From contig JAZSRK010000051.1 of assembly GCA_045538465.1 (NCBI GenBank), forward strand, positions 4,505-68,504: a stretch of 64,000 bases of DNA. The letters run 5' to 3'. The stretch's first letter is position 1. Each line of letters opens with the position of its first letter. A program made the translations under genes and the position numbers. Source of the DNA: Limiplasma sp045538465. GTDB lineage: Bacteria; Bacillota; Clostridia; Christensenellales; Aristaeellaceae. The notes under the pieces are model-generated. The model was not told where the DNA came from. It saw only the letters and a list, made by a program, of their open reading frames with translations, and did not search any database. Shown piece after piece: positions 32,706-41,437 of this stretch.

Positions 32706-34071
32706 ATGAATATACTGGTGATCAACGGTAGCCCAAAGGGCGATTACAGCATTACACTGCAAACGGTTTTGTATTTGAAAAAACGCCACCCGGAGCACCA
32801 TTTCGAGGTACTCAATGCCGGGCAGCGCATTAAGGCGCTGGAAAAAGATTTTGCACCTGCGCTGGAGGCGATCGCTAAAGCAGAGCTTTTGTTGTTCGCC
32901 TATCCGGTGTACACCTTTATCGCCCCTTGTCAGCTGCATCGCTTTATCGAACTGATGAAGGAGCACAACGCCCCGGTTGCTGGCAAGTACATGAGCCAGA
33001 TCAGCACATCCAAGCATTTTTTCGATGCTACGGCGCATCGCTATGTGCAGGAGAACGGGCAGGATCTGGGCATGAAGGTGCTGCGTGGCTTGTCGGCTGA
33101 TATGGACGACCTGCTTACCCAAAAGGGCCAGCAGGAAGCGGAGCTGTTTTTGAACCATGTTCTCTGGTGCATGGAGCAGGGCTACTGCGAACCGGTGCAG
33201 CCTGCGATTGCGAAAGCAGAACACGCCGTTGCCACCGTACCGCCAGCGACCCAGCCCATGGAGGAAAAGCCCGGTGATATCGTTATCGTTACCGATCTTT
33301 TGCCCGAGGACACCCGTCTTTCAGCAATGATCGAACGTTTCCGCAGGGTCATCCCCCGTAAGACCCGTATCATCAATCTGCGGGAGTATCCCTTCAAGGG
33401 CGGCTGTCTGGGTTGTTTCAACTGTGCCACCGACGGTGTATGCATTTATAAAGATGGCTTCGACAGCTTTCTGCGCGATCAGGTACAGTCGGGTGAGGCC
33501 ATCGTTTATGCCTTTACCATTCGAGACCATTCCATGGGCGCTTTGTTTAAGATGTACGATGACCGCCAGTTCTGCAACGGTCACCGCACGGTTACGGTAG
33601 GTATGCCGGTTGGTTATTTGGTATGCGGCGATTATTTGCAGGAAAGCAATCTGCAAACCATCATCGAGGGGCATTCTCAGGTGGGGCAGAACCCGCTGGC
33701 CGGTGTGGCTACGGACGAATCCGACCCCAATGCTGCCATCGATCAAATGGCTGGCGACTCTTCAGCGAATGTTGGAGACTCGCTACCACCAGCCCAGAAA
33801 TTTCTTGGGCGTTGGCGGTATGAAGATCTTCCGCGACTTGATCTACCTGATGCAGGGCATGATGAAGGCAGATCACCGTTTCTATAAGCAGCATGGTGAA
33901 TACGATTTCCCCCAGAAGAAAAAGGGAACGATCATGAAGATGTATCTGGTGGGGGCGCTGCTATCCTCGCCGAAGATCAAAGCCAAGATGGGTAACAAAA
34001 TGAATGAAGGTATGCTTGCGCCCTACCGCAAAGTGCTGGAAAAAGCGGTACCCTCTGAGAAAAATACCTGA
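32706..34071 (+). pseudogene. Double flavodoxin-like iron-sulfur protein gene with a +1 frameshift
   Basis: The start (ATG 32706, GGAGG upstream) reads a flavodoxin-like domain (MNILVINGSPKGDYSITLQT), then from about residue 195 a second one (DIVIVTDLLPEDTRLSAMIERF) with Cys-rich GGCLGCFNCATDGVCIYKDG. Near 33745-33765 the reading shifts: the first frame degenerates and stops at 33887, while the next frame continues with LQRMLETRYHQPRNFLGVGG and a helical tail to 34071. Removing one G in CTGGCG restores a continuous protein of about 454 residues. So the gene is either broken or carries a sequencing or assembly error. Intact, it would be a two-domain flavin/Fe-S redox protein. Confidence 0.75.
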
Positions 34072-34096
34072 ATGGCGCTTAAAAATTGAAAAGAAC

Positions 34097-34137
34097 TGCC
34101 CCCGGAGCCATGAGCGGCTTCGGGGGCAATGCTTTTT
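34097..34137 (+). terminator. Intrinsic terminator after the frameshifted gene
   Basis: TGCCCCCGGAGCC pairs with GGCTTCGGGGGCA (one mismatch or G-U region) and is followed by TGCTTTTTTG. On the minus strand it may also end the GltS transcript. Confidence 0.8.
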
Positions 34138-34148
34138 TGACGATTCAA

Positions 34149-35558
34149 TTAGCCTTCGATCTTAACAGATGCTTCTTCCGGTGCACTTTTGCTAGGCTGC
34201 TTGCGCAGCAGAACGAAGTTGAGCGCGATCAGGTACAGCACAGCCAAGCCAAGGGTCACAAAGCACATCAGGTCTCTACGGGAAGCGAGGGAAACGAAGA
34301 TCAGCATAGGAGCACCCAGAACGATAGCATAGCTGCTGCCCACCACCAGATTGTTGGCTGCGGGGGTGGAAAGCTCAGGGTCGATCTCGCGCAGCAGCAA
34401 TACGCCGGAACCGATGGTGCCGGTCAGCATACCATACATGGAGATGAGCCCCTCGTTGGAGTAGCTGCCGTAGTTTTTACGGCAGACCAGCCGCAGGTGG
34501 AGCCAAGTGCAAGCAGCGCCTGCAACGCTCATCAGCAAGAAGGGGATCCACAGACCGCTCAGGTCTTCCAGCCGGATGGAGGCGATACCGCAGATGATCA
34601 TAATATCAAAGAAAAAGCCGGAAATACGGTTGAGCAGGTAGTTGTTCTGGTATTGGCGGGTAACGATCTTGCACTTCCGTCCCTTATCCAAAAGCACACG
34701 AGCCAGCATCGCCATAACGGAACCAACGATAAAGTTGAAGCCCCACAGCAAGGTGTTGACGGTGTTGCCAAGCCCGGGAGAAATGGCAGAGATGGCAGAG
34801 GTAAGCCCCCAAGTGATCAGGTAGGTAAACAGATAGACGATCAGCACCAGCGCGATCTGGACAGACAGTTTATCGATGGAATCGGATACGGGGATCTCGT
34901 TCTTATCCTGAAAAAAGTCTGCGGACAGGTTTTCGTTGTCGTGAGCACCGCTTTGTCCTTTGAGGATGCCCTTCTTACGCCAGATGTTCAGCATGATAAC
35001 GCCTACGATGCAAGCGCACAGATAACCGGCTGCGGCAATGGAAAGACCGAAGCTACGCCCGCCTGCAAAGCCCATGCCCTCGTAGGTTGTGCCGATGTTG
35101 TTGGCCTGTCCGGGGCCTTGACCAAAACCCATGGGCAACAGCAGACCAGCAGGCTTGTACATCTCCGGCATAAAGGTGTAGGCCAGACCGATGGTGAGCA
35201 GCAGACCGATAACGCCCTGCACCAGATAAGTGCTTACGATAATAGCGCCGGATTTAAAACCAGAGGCACTGCCTGCTTGGGTATCATCTTTGGTAACTGT
35301 ACGCAGCGACATGGCGATAAAGCCCAGCGCAATGCAGTGGTACACCATGATCTCCAGCAGCGATTCATCGGGCTTGTAAATGCCTATGGTTTTAAAGATC
35401 AGCAAGAGAAAACCAGCCAGAACAGATACCGGCATCAGGGTTTTGCGAAACGCAGGGATCTTGCGGCGGAGCATATTGGCAAGCATTACCGAGCAAGCCA
35501 GAAGCCCCATTTGGATGATGAAATTCCACAAGGGTTGGTTGGCGGCAGAGTAATCCAT
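34149..35558 (-). CDS. Sodium/glutamate symporter, GltS-like
   Basis: 469 residues with about 11-12 membrane segments. GltS-like stretches include GLLLPMGFGQGPGQANNIGT and GTIGSGVLLLREIDPELSTP. The family imports glutamate with Na+. A hydrophilic loop in the middle (about 195-230, IWRKKGILKGQSGAHDNENL) matches the cytoplasmic loop between the two GltS halves. GGAGG precedes the ATG. It follows the acyltransferase gene by 15 bp and is probably co-transcribed. Confidence 0.85.
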   Translation of the reverse strand: MDYSAANQPLWNFIIQMGLLACSVMLANMLRRKIPAFRKTLMPVSVLAGFLLLIFKTIGIYKPDESLLEIMVYHCIALGFIAMSLRTVTKDDTQAGSASGFKSGAIIVSTYLVQGVIGLLLTIGLAYTFMPEMYKPAGLLLPMGFGQGPGQANNIGTTYEGMGFAGGRSFGLSIAAAGYLCACIVGVIMLNIWRKKGILKGQSGAHDNENLSADFFQDKNEIPVSDSIDKLSVQIALVLIVYLFTYLITWGLTSAISAISPGLGNTVNTLLWGFNFIVGSVMAMLARVLLDKGRKCKIVTRQYQNNYLLNRISGFFFDIMIICGIASIRLEDLSGLWIPFLLMSVAGAACTWLHLRLVCRKNYGSYSNEGLISMYGMLTGTIGSGVLLLREIDPELSTPAANNLVVGSSYAIVLGAPMLIFVSLASRRDLMCFVTLGLAVLYLIALNFVLLRKQPSKSAPEEASVKIEG

Positions 35559-35573
35559 AGAGTATACCTCCGT

Positions 35574-36725
35574 TTACTTTGTTGCGGATGTGTGAGCGTT
35601 TTGCCAGGCCAGCAGATATTTGCGCATGCAGCAGCCGCTGGTTTGGCTTTTCAGCTCAAAATAGTCTCCACCCATGGAGAAGGTGAGCCGATTGGTGCGT
35701 ATAATGGCCATGTTGCCGATTTCGGCAAGGGGCAGCGTATGGTCGCCAATGGTAAGCACATCGTTTTGCAGCTTGAGGCGGCCTTCTGCCAGCAGTTGGG
35801 TGTTGTGATCATCGGTCACTTTGAGGTACGTGACGTTTTCGTCTGCAATGCCGTCCTCAGGCATTGTGTAATCGCCCGTCCGGAAGGCTTCCAGCTGCCA
35901 GGCATCCCATTGGGCAATGGTGGCAAAGGGCTGGGCGGGCTCAAAGAAGCCGGATTCTGTAAAGAGCAGATCGAAGCCGCAATTGCAGCGGATATGGTCG
36001 CCCTCGCTTTTCAGGGTGCCGATCTGTTTGCATTGGGGGCAGATAAACAGCGCAGATTCCATGTGCTGTGCACGGTTTATACCTTTGTAAGCCACGGGCT
36101 GCACAGCTTGTTCGGCCCATGTATCCTCGTTGATGTCGCTGTTGATGAGGCGCAGGATCTCGTCTTTTTTCATGGCCTTCAGCTGTTCGGGAGAATACAC
36201 GCCCACAACGTTGCCGCTCATTTTGCCGCGGCGCACGCCCTTGCCCCAGCGGGGGTTGGTCAGGTAGCCGCCTGTTAAGCGATAGGTGATAAGCGTAGCA
36301 CCGCTGATCTGCGCAAGCATGGCGGTGGCCGGTAATACCGGTACAGTAGCCCCATCCCAAGTGGTTTCGCCGGAGCCGAAAATGCAAACCGAATGACCAG
36401 CTTTTAACTGGCGAAGACAGGTCATGGCGGTATCCATACCAGTGCTGCCCTTGCGGCGCGGAATGATCGCCACCAGCCACTGGATCAGGCTGCTGACCCA
36501 GCCTAAGCGGAAGATATGCTCGCTGGCTACAAAGGCGATCTGCTGCTTGCGAAAACTCATCGCCAGCAAGAGGGGATCCCAGTTGGATACGTGATTGGAG
36601 ATGATCAGGCAGGGTTCGCTGCGGGAGGCTTCATCGTGCGTATAGGCAAACTTGCTTCGCAAATAGGGATGAGCCAGCGTGCAGAGTATTCTCCATAGAA
36701 ATTGATGTCTCTTTTGCTTATTCAT
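35574..36725 (-). CDS. Lysophospholipid acyltransferase-family protein (PlsC-like) with C-terminal zinc-ribbon region
   Basis: 383 residues from the ATG at 36725 (AAGGGGG upstream). The acyltransferase motif I is NHVSNWDPLL (NHxxxxD, near residues 44-53), with FGSGETTWDG in place of the typical EGTRS motif III, an unusual change. After about residue 230 the sequence has FICPQCKQIGTLKSEG and RCNCGFDL, a CxxC...CxC zinc-ribbon-like element, followed by a beta-rich tail. Standard PlsC proteins are about 240 residues, so the C-terminal half is an added domain. It may act on lipids or a lipid-linked carrier; the true substrate is unclear. Confidence 0.75.
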   Translation of the reverse strand: MNKQKRHQFLWRILCTLAHPYLRSKFAYTHDEASRSEPCLIISNHVSNWDPLLLAMSFRKQQIAFVASEHIFRLGWVSSLIQWLVAIIPRRKGSTGMDTAMTCLRQLKAGHSVCIFGSGETTWDGATVPVLPATAMLAQISGATLITYRLTGGYLTNPRWGKGVRRGKMSGNVVGVYSPEQLKAMKKDEILRLINSDINEDTWAEQAVQPVAYKGINRAQHMESALFICPQCKQIGTLKSEGDHIRCNCGFDLLFTESGFFEPAQPFATIAQWDAWQLEAFRTGDYTMPEDGIADENVTYLKVTDDHNTQLLAEGRLKLQNDVLTIGDHTLPLAEIGNMAIIRTNRLTFSMGGDYFELKSQTSGCCMRKYLLAWQNAHTSATK

Positions 36726-36798
36726 AGGTTCCCCCTTCAAGCATGTATAGGATGGATGAAGGAACACCGCTGTAACTGGCGATGATACCAATATGCAT

Positions 36799-36828
36799 AT
36801 CATAAACCAGCACATGGAAATCTGTCAA
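36799..36828 (-). promoter_or_regulatory. Promoter of the acyltransferase-gltS pair
   Basis: Minus-strand TTGACA (36823-36828) and TATGAT (36799-36804) with an 18-bp spacer, about 75 bp before the ATG at 36725. Confidence 0.6.
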
Positions 36829-36875
36829 GAAAACACTTTGGAGGGTTTGCTGGTGTTCGCAACAAGCCCTTGTCT

Positions 36876-36903
36876 TTTGCAACTCTGCGTGATATTCTAT
36901 GAT
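36876..36903 (+). promoter_or_regulatory. Possible promoter of the Wzz/BY-kinase-like run
   Basis: TTTGCA (36876-36881), 16 bp, TATGAT (36898-36903), about 29 bp before the ATG at 36932. The match is moderate. Confidence 0.45.
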
Positions 36904-36931
36904 GGGATGAAAGCGCAGGGAGGCGATTTGG

Positions 36932-38305
36932 ATGTTCCGCAGAGCAGGACGCAGATGGGGACGCGCTATGGGTTGGATCTTGGTGCTTACCTTTATTGTA
37001 ACGCTGGCTATGGCTGTGTACATTCATATGTACGAACCTGAACGGTACATTGCGGAGTACACCCTGAATGCTGTACGGGAGAACCGCAACCCAGAAAACC
37101 CTGCGCCGCTGAGCATGTGGATGCTCATACGCGATTACGACCACTTGCTGGATAGCGAAGGCTTCCGCATGCAGATCGTTGCGCAGCAGCTTAGCGACGG
37201 CAAAACCTTTATCAGTGCCCGCGGCAGCGCCACCGACCATATGGTGGTCATCCGCGCTGTGGGTGTCGACCCGGAGATCGTTCTGGGGCTTGCCGATGCG
37301 GTGGGCGACCGGCTGGTAGCTGAATCCGTCAGCTTGCTGGGCGTGGAAAGTGTTCATACTGTAAACCGGGCGCACTTGGCCCCACAGCCTACCGAAATGG
37401 ATAAGCTGGTGCGCATTGCCAAAACGATGCTGCTTACCTTTGGCGTACTTTCGCTTCTGGCGATGCTGTTTGGTTCCCGTCGGGAACATGTGGGCTGGAT
37501 GACACCGCCCCAGCAGCTGGCTCTGCCGGTGGTCGGTCAGGTGGCCCAATGCAGCGAGGAATGTGAGCATTGCGCCCGCCGCCTATCCCGCAAGAAAGCA
37601 AGCGAGGCAGAGGGCAGAATGCTTCATTATGTAAACCGTCTGGTGCGGGAAGGCGTGGAGGAAATAGCGCTGGCAGTGCGCGCCGCCGCTGGTATGCAGT
37701 CTTGTTCTGTAGCGGTCACTGGTGTGCGCGGCGAGGATAACGCTCCTGCCTATGCAGTTTTGCTGGGGCAGACACTGGCAGCCGACGGTTATTCGGTACT
37801 GATGATCGAAATGGACGGCGATGCGCCGTCTTTGCGGAAATATCTGGGCGCCTCCGGACAGACGGATGTGGTGGATTGTCTGGACGATGACAGCCGGCTG
37901 CCCATGGCGCTGCGCCCCACCCGCATCAACACCTTGCACATGATCGATTGCTGCCACGACGGCGAAACGATGCGTACTGTGTCGGCTTCTCTGGCTTTCC
38001 GCACCTTTGTGGAGGATGCGCAGGCGATCTATGATTATGTTATTCTAAGCGCGCCGCCTGCTGCCTTTGGCGGCGGGTCGGAAGCTGTGTGCAGCGCAGC
38101 GGATCAAACGCTGCTGGCGGCCAAAGATCAGCGCTATACAGCCAACGAGCTTACCGGCGTTGCCGCAGGGCTGATCCAGCGGGGCGCGCGGCTCACCGGT
38201 GTGGTCTTTACAGGTGTAAAGATGCGCCAGCTGAAGGGTATCTACAAGGTAGACGGCAAGGCCTACCGTAAAGGCAAACCCAAGGGACACGCCGCCCAAG
38301 CATGA
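36932..38305 (+). CDS. Wzz-type protein fused to a BY-kinase-like domain with degenerate Walker A
   Basis: 457 residues with GGGAGG before the ATG. Two membrane helices, about 14-33 (WILVLTFIVTLAMAVYI) and about 168-188 (MLLTFGVLSLLAMLFGS), flank an extracellular Wzz-like segment (YEPERYIAEYTLNA...). The cytoplasmic part (about 250-440) has the BY-kinase layout SVAVTGVRGEDNAPAYAVLL, then VLMIEMDGDAPSLRKYLG and YDYVILSAPP. In active CpsD/Wzc the P-loop reads GEGKS/T; here it is GEDNA, lacking the Lys, and the A' motif is altered. It probably organises cell-surface polysaccharide export or length without autokinase activity. No Tyr-rich tail is present. Heads a run of six co-directional genes. 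Confidence 0.72.
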   Translation: MFRRAGRRWGRAMGWILVLTFIVTLAMAVYIHMYEPERYIAEYTLNAVRENRNPENPAPLSMWMLIRDYDHLLDSEGFRMQIVAQQLSDGKTFISARGSATDHMVVIRAVGVDPEIVLGLADAVGDRLVAESVSLLGVESVHTVNRAHLAPQPTEMDKLVRIAKTMLLTFGVLSLLAMLFGSRREHVGWMTPPQQLALPVVGQVAQCSEECEHCARRLSRKKASEAEGRMLHYVNRLVREGVEEIALAVRAAAGMQSCSVAVTGVRGEDNAPAYAVLLGQTLAADGYSVLMIEMDGDAPSLRKYLGASGQTDVVDCLDDDSRLPMALRPTRINTLHMIDCCHDGETMRTVSASLAFRTFVEDAQAIYDYVILSAPPAAFGGGSEAVCSAADQTLLAAKDQRYTANELTGVAAGLIQRGARLTGVVFTGVKMRQLKGIYKVDGKAYRKGKPKGHAAQA

Positions 38306-38338
38306 AACGAACGGCGATAAGCTGAAGGAGGAGTACGA

Positions 38339-39409
38339 ATGGATCTTCTGAGAACGCTTGTACTTTATATGACGATGCTTTTTGTATCCTCTGTGCAGAC
38401 CATGCCGGATGCGCAGAGTTTTATGGTGCAGTATGCGACCCCCGAACCCACAGTGCAGGTCACCGTAGCGCCGGTGGTCACGCCTTCGCCTACGCCTGTG
38501 CCCACCATTGCCGTATCGCCCAATCCAGAGTATAAGACCTTGCAGGTGGGCGATAAGGGCGACGAAGTGCTTCGCCTCCAGCAGACACTTACCGATTACG
38601 GCTATTATGTAGGCGATCTGGATGGCCGCTATGGCAACCAGACCCGCTATGCAGTGGAACGTTTCCAATATAACCACGGGTTGGTAGCCGATGGCATCGC
38701 AGGGCGAAATACCCTTACCGTGCTGTACGACAGCAATCAGGTGCGCTACGCCGAGCCGACCCCCACGCCCTCCCCGGCAGCGGATTCCCTTACCCTCGCT
38801 TTGCCCATGGAGACCGAAGTACCTGCCGAAGCGACCCCAGCCCCGGAACAGCAGGATACGCCTGCTCCTGACGAAACGCAGGAGCCTGCGTCTGCTGCAG
38901 CTGTTGAGCCGGAGCCCACCATTCAGCCGGAGGCGACCCCTGAAGCCACCCCCGAGGCTACGGCTGAACCTGTTTTTGCAGCTTTGGAAGGCTGGAGCAT
39001 CCGTTTTGCACAGGAGGAGGAGCCGCTTGCCATTGCTGCTGAGGACGCTGCACAGCCTGTAAAGGTCTACCATTTTGGTAATGTGCCCTATGTTCCGCTT
39101 ACGGCTATTCTGGAGGAAGCTGGCGTATTGGTCGTATGCTCTGATGATAATGTGGAGAAGATCGAGATCGGCTATGCTGCTCAGGATAGCCTGTACCTCA
39201 TCAGCTTTACCGATAAGAAGAATGGCGACCCCGTGGGCTTGGAAGCCTATTGTAACGATGAACCTTTGCCGCTGGAAAATCGGGATGCCCGCTATGCCGA
39301 CGGCATGTATTATCTGCCGGTGCATACAGCGATGGTCTTGACCGGCTTTACGTTTGAATTGGACGAAACCGCGCAGGAAGTGCTTGTGCAAGTGCCTCAG
39401 GCGGAGTGA
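38339..39409 (+). CDS. Peptidoglycan-binding protein with stalk-like C-terminal domain
   Basis: 356 residues; an N-terminal hydrophobic segment (LRTLVLYMTMLFVSSV) is probably a signal or anchor. One PG_binding_1 repeat (about 60-125: LRLQQTLTDYGYYVGDLDGRYG) is followed by a Pro/Thr/Ala/Glu-rich linker (about 135-215) and a C-terminal beta-rich domain (about 235-355) with VPYVPLTAILEEAG and DGMYYLPVHTAMVLTGFTFE, like the copper-amine-oxidase-N 'stalk' domains of Firmicute surface proteins. It likely sits in the cell wall. GGAGGAG is upstream of the ATG. Confidence 0.78.
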   Translation: MDLLRTLVLYMTMLFVSSVQTMPDAQSFMVQYATPEPTVQVTVAPVVTPSPTPVPTIAVSPNPEYKTLQVGDKGDEVLRLQQTLTDYGYYVGDLDGRYGNQTRYAVERFQYNHGLVADGIAGRNTLTVLYDSNQVRYAEPTPTPSPAADSLTLALPMETEVPAEATPAPEQQDTPAPDETQEPASAAAVEPEPTIQPEATPEATPEATAEPVFAALEGWSIRFAQEEEPLAIAAEDAAQPVKVYHFGNVPYVPLTAILEEAGVLVVCSDDNVEKIEIGYAAQDSLYLISFTDKKNGDPVGLEAYCNDEPLPLENRDARYADGMYYLPVHTAMVLTGFTFELDETAQEVLVQVPQAE

Positions 39410-39447
39410 TGATGGCTTTTTGTTCTTATAGATAAGGAAAGGAAGTG

Positions 39448-40554
39448 ATGCTTTTGCTAAGAGAAGCAGTTGCACACAGCGATCCCTATGATATGACCAT
39501 GACCATGCTGCGCATTAAGCAGTTTGAAGCGTGCGAGCGCCGCTTGTCCGCTTTTCCGCAGAAGGCGCTTTTTTCCGATACCGTTACCGATGCCGATGCA
39601 CAAGCGTTGCTGAATGCTTCTTTTGATAACGCGACCAACCTGAGCCGGCGGCAGCTTTTGACCATTAGCGAGCTGCGTGCGGCGGTGCTGAGCCGTTTGC
39701 CGTTGGAAATGCAGTATTTGGATGCCAGCGAACGCTATTTGCTGATGGTTTTGCTGAAAGAGGGCGGTTCTGCCGTGGTGGAAGATCCTGCTCGTTTTGG
39801 CAGTGTGGAGTCGCTGGCGAAGCGGCTTTGGTGCAGCGTAAAGCAAGAGGGCGAAGGCTGGCAGCTTACGCTGCCTTCCGCCCTTCGGGAACCGCTGGAA
39901 TTGGCGCACCATCAGTGGATCCAAAATTGCAGCCAACGCAGGCTGCACCGGTTCAACAATGTGGTATACGGTCTTTTGTATACCGCCGGTCTGGTGGATG
40001 AACGCCGCCCTATGGAGATCTTTCTTAGCGAAGTGATCCAGCGGAATGACTGGATGGCTTATGATGTGGCCAGACGCTATATGAAGACCCAGTTTGATTA
40101 CATCACCGATGCTGATGGCAAGCTGATCCTTTTGCACCCGGCCGTGGTGGATCCGGAGCGTATGCTCGCTTTGCAGCGCCCCAGCGGCGTGCTTACGCCG
40201 GAGATGGAACAGTGCCAGATGGGCATTGCCATCAGTATGTTTGGCCAGCCTGCCGGGCAGGGGATGAGCGCTGGCGATTTTGAGCAGCAAACCGACATCC
40301 TGCCCGGAGAGATCTCCCTGCATAACCGGATGACCCTGCTGCTGATGGATGCCGTCAGACCCGATTACGAACCGGACGAATGCGCCGAAGACCTGCGCCT
40401 GCTTATTAAGCAGGACTACGCTTACATAGAAGTATACGAAGCTATGAAGGCCATGCTGGTGCAGCTGCCTACCAGCCAGATGGATGCTGCCCTGATGGAT
40501 CTGTACCAGAACACGCCGCGTTGGGCTGGGCTTGCGGCGGCAAGGATGCAATAA
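39448..40554 (+). CDS. Protein of unknown function, mainly helical
   Basis: 368 residues. I do not recognise a family. The start may be ATG 39448 or the GTG one codon upstream; AAGGAAAGG fits either. No signal peptide or membrane helix is seen; the composition is soluble and Leu/Ala/Arg/Gln-rich with long amphipathic stretches (for example ALSRLPLEMQYLDASERYLLM as helices). Its stop directly abuts the pseudouridine synthase start, so the two genes are probably translated together. A cytoplasmic helical protein, possibly repeat-containing, is all that can be said. Confidence 0.7.
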   Translation: MLLLREAVAHSDPYDMTMTMLRIKQFEACERRLSAFPQKALFSDTVTDADAQALLNASFDNATNLSRRQLLTISELRAAVLSRLPLEMQYLDASERYLLMVLLKEGGSAVVEDPARFGSVESLAKRLWCSVKQEGEGWQLTLPSALREPLELAHHQWIQNCSQRRLHRFNNVVYGLLYTAGLVDERRPMEIFLSEVIQRNDWMAYDVARRYMKTQFDYITDADGKLILLHPAVVDPERMLALQRPSGVLTPEMEQCQMGIAISMFGQPAGQGMSAGDFEQQTDILPGEISLHNRMTLLLMDAVRPDYEPDECAEDLRLLIKQDYAYIEVYEAMKAMLVQLPTSQMDAALMDLYQNTPRWAGLAAARMQ

Positions 40555-41424
40555 ATGAAGCTGTACACCTTTCTCATACCCGAAAACCAGCAGCCGGGGC
40601 GGCTGTATCCGCTCATCCGGCGCATGCTGCCCCAATTGCCCGACCATGCGGTACGGCAGGCTTTCGATAAACGGGATGTAAAGCAGAACGGCCAGCGTGT
40701 GGGGCGGGATGCACAATTGACGCCAGGCGCTGAGGTAAAGCTGTACACTCCTTATGAAGAAGAAACGCCCCAAGTGGAGATCGTGTATCTGGATGATTCG
40801 ATCATGGTCATTCACAAGCCAGCAGGGGTCAGTTGTCAGGCAGACGATAAGGGCGGCTTAACGGTCGATGAACTGGCATACCGCGCTTTAAAGCAGCGTG
40901 AGCCTGATGCCGCCCGCCCTGTAGCATGCCACCGGTTGGATAACCCAACCGAGGGGCTGTTGCTGCTGGCCCGCACCGAAGAAGCCCGGTTGGCGATGGA
41001 AGAAGCTTTCTACCACCATAAGATCGGCAAACGCTATACCTGCATCGTTCGGGGCACGCCGGAGCCAAGGGAAAGAACGATACGGGCATGGCTGCGCAAG
41101 GATGCCGCCAAAGCTCGTGTGCAGGTGCTGAGCCACGATGCCCCCGGTGCACTGCCTATCGTTACCGAATATCGGGTAGCGGAGGCGGGGGAGTGCGCAA
41201 GGCTGGTGGTAACGTTGCATACCGGGCGCACCCATCAGATCAGGGCGCAAATGGCGGCACTGGGTCATCCCCTTTTGGGAGATGACCAATACGGCGACCG
41301 TGCCTTCAACAAGCAGAGAAAGACTCGCCGTCTCATGCTCTGCGCCACAGAGCTGCGCTTTTCATTGGATGGAAAGTGGGTTTATTTGAACGACTTGAAA
41401 CTAACGACCAAACCATCCTTTTAG
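40555..41424 (+). CDS. RluA-family pseudouridine synthase
   Basis: 289 residues, starting at the base after the previous stop. The RluA catalytic motif is ACHRLDNPTEGLLLLART (Asp in HRLD), followed by GRTHQIRAQMAALGHPLLGD. The N-terminal about 70 residues (MLPQLPDHAVRQAFDKRDVK) look like an S4-type RNA-binding start. The enzyme isomerises uridine to pseudouridine in rRNA or tRNA. The sequence HRLDNPTEG in place of the usual HRLDxxTSG is a mild variation. Confidence 0.92.
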   Translation: MKLYTFLIPENQQPGRLYPLIRRMLPQLPDHAVRQAFDKRDVKQNGQRVGRDAQLTPGAEVKLYTPYEEETPQVEIVYLDDSIMVIHKPAGVSCQADDKGGLTVDELAYRALKQREPDAARPVACHRLDNPTEGLLLLARTEEARLAMEEAFYHHKIGKRYTCIVRGTPEPRERTIRAWLRKDAAKARVQVLSHDAPGALPIVTEYRVAEAGECARLVVTLHTGRTHQIRAQMAALGHPLLGDDQYGDRAFNKQRKTRRLMLCATELRFSLDGKWVYLNDLKLTTKPSF

Positions 41425-41437
41425 CAGGGAGAGGCAT

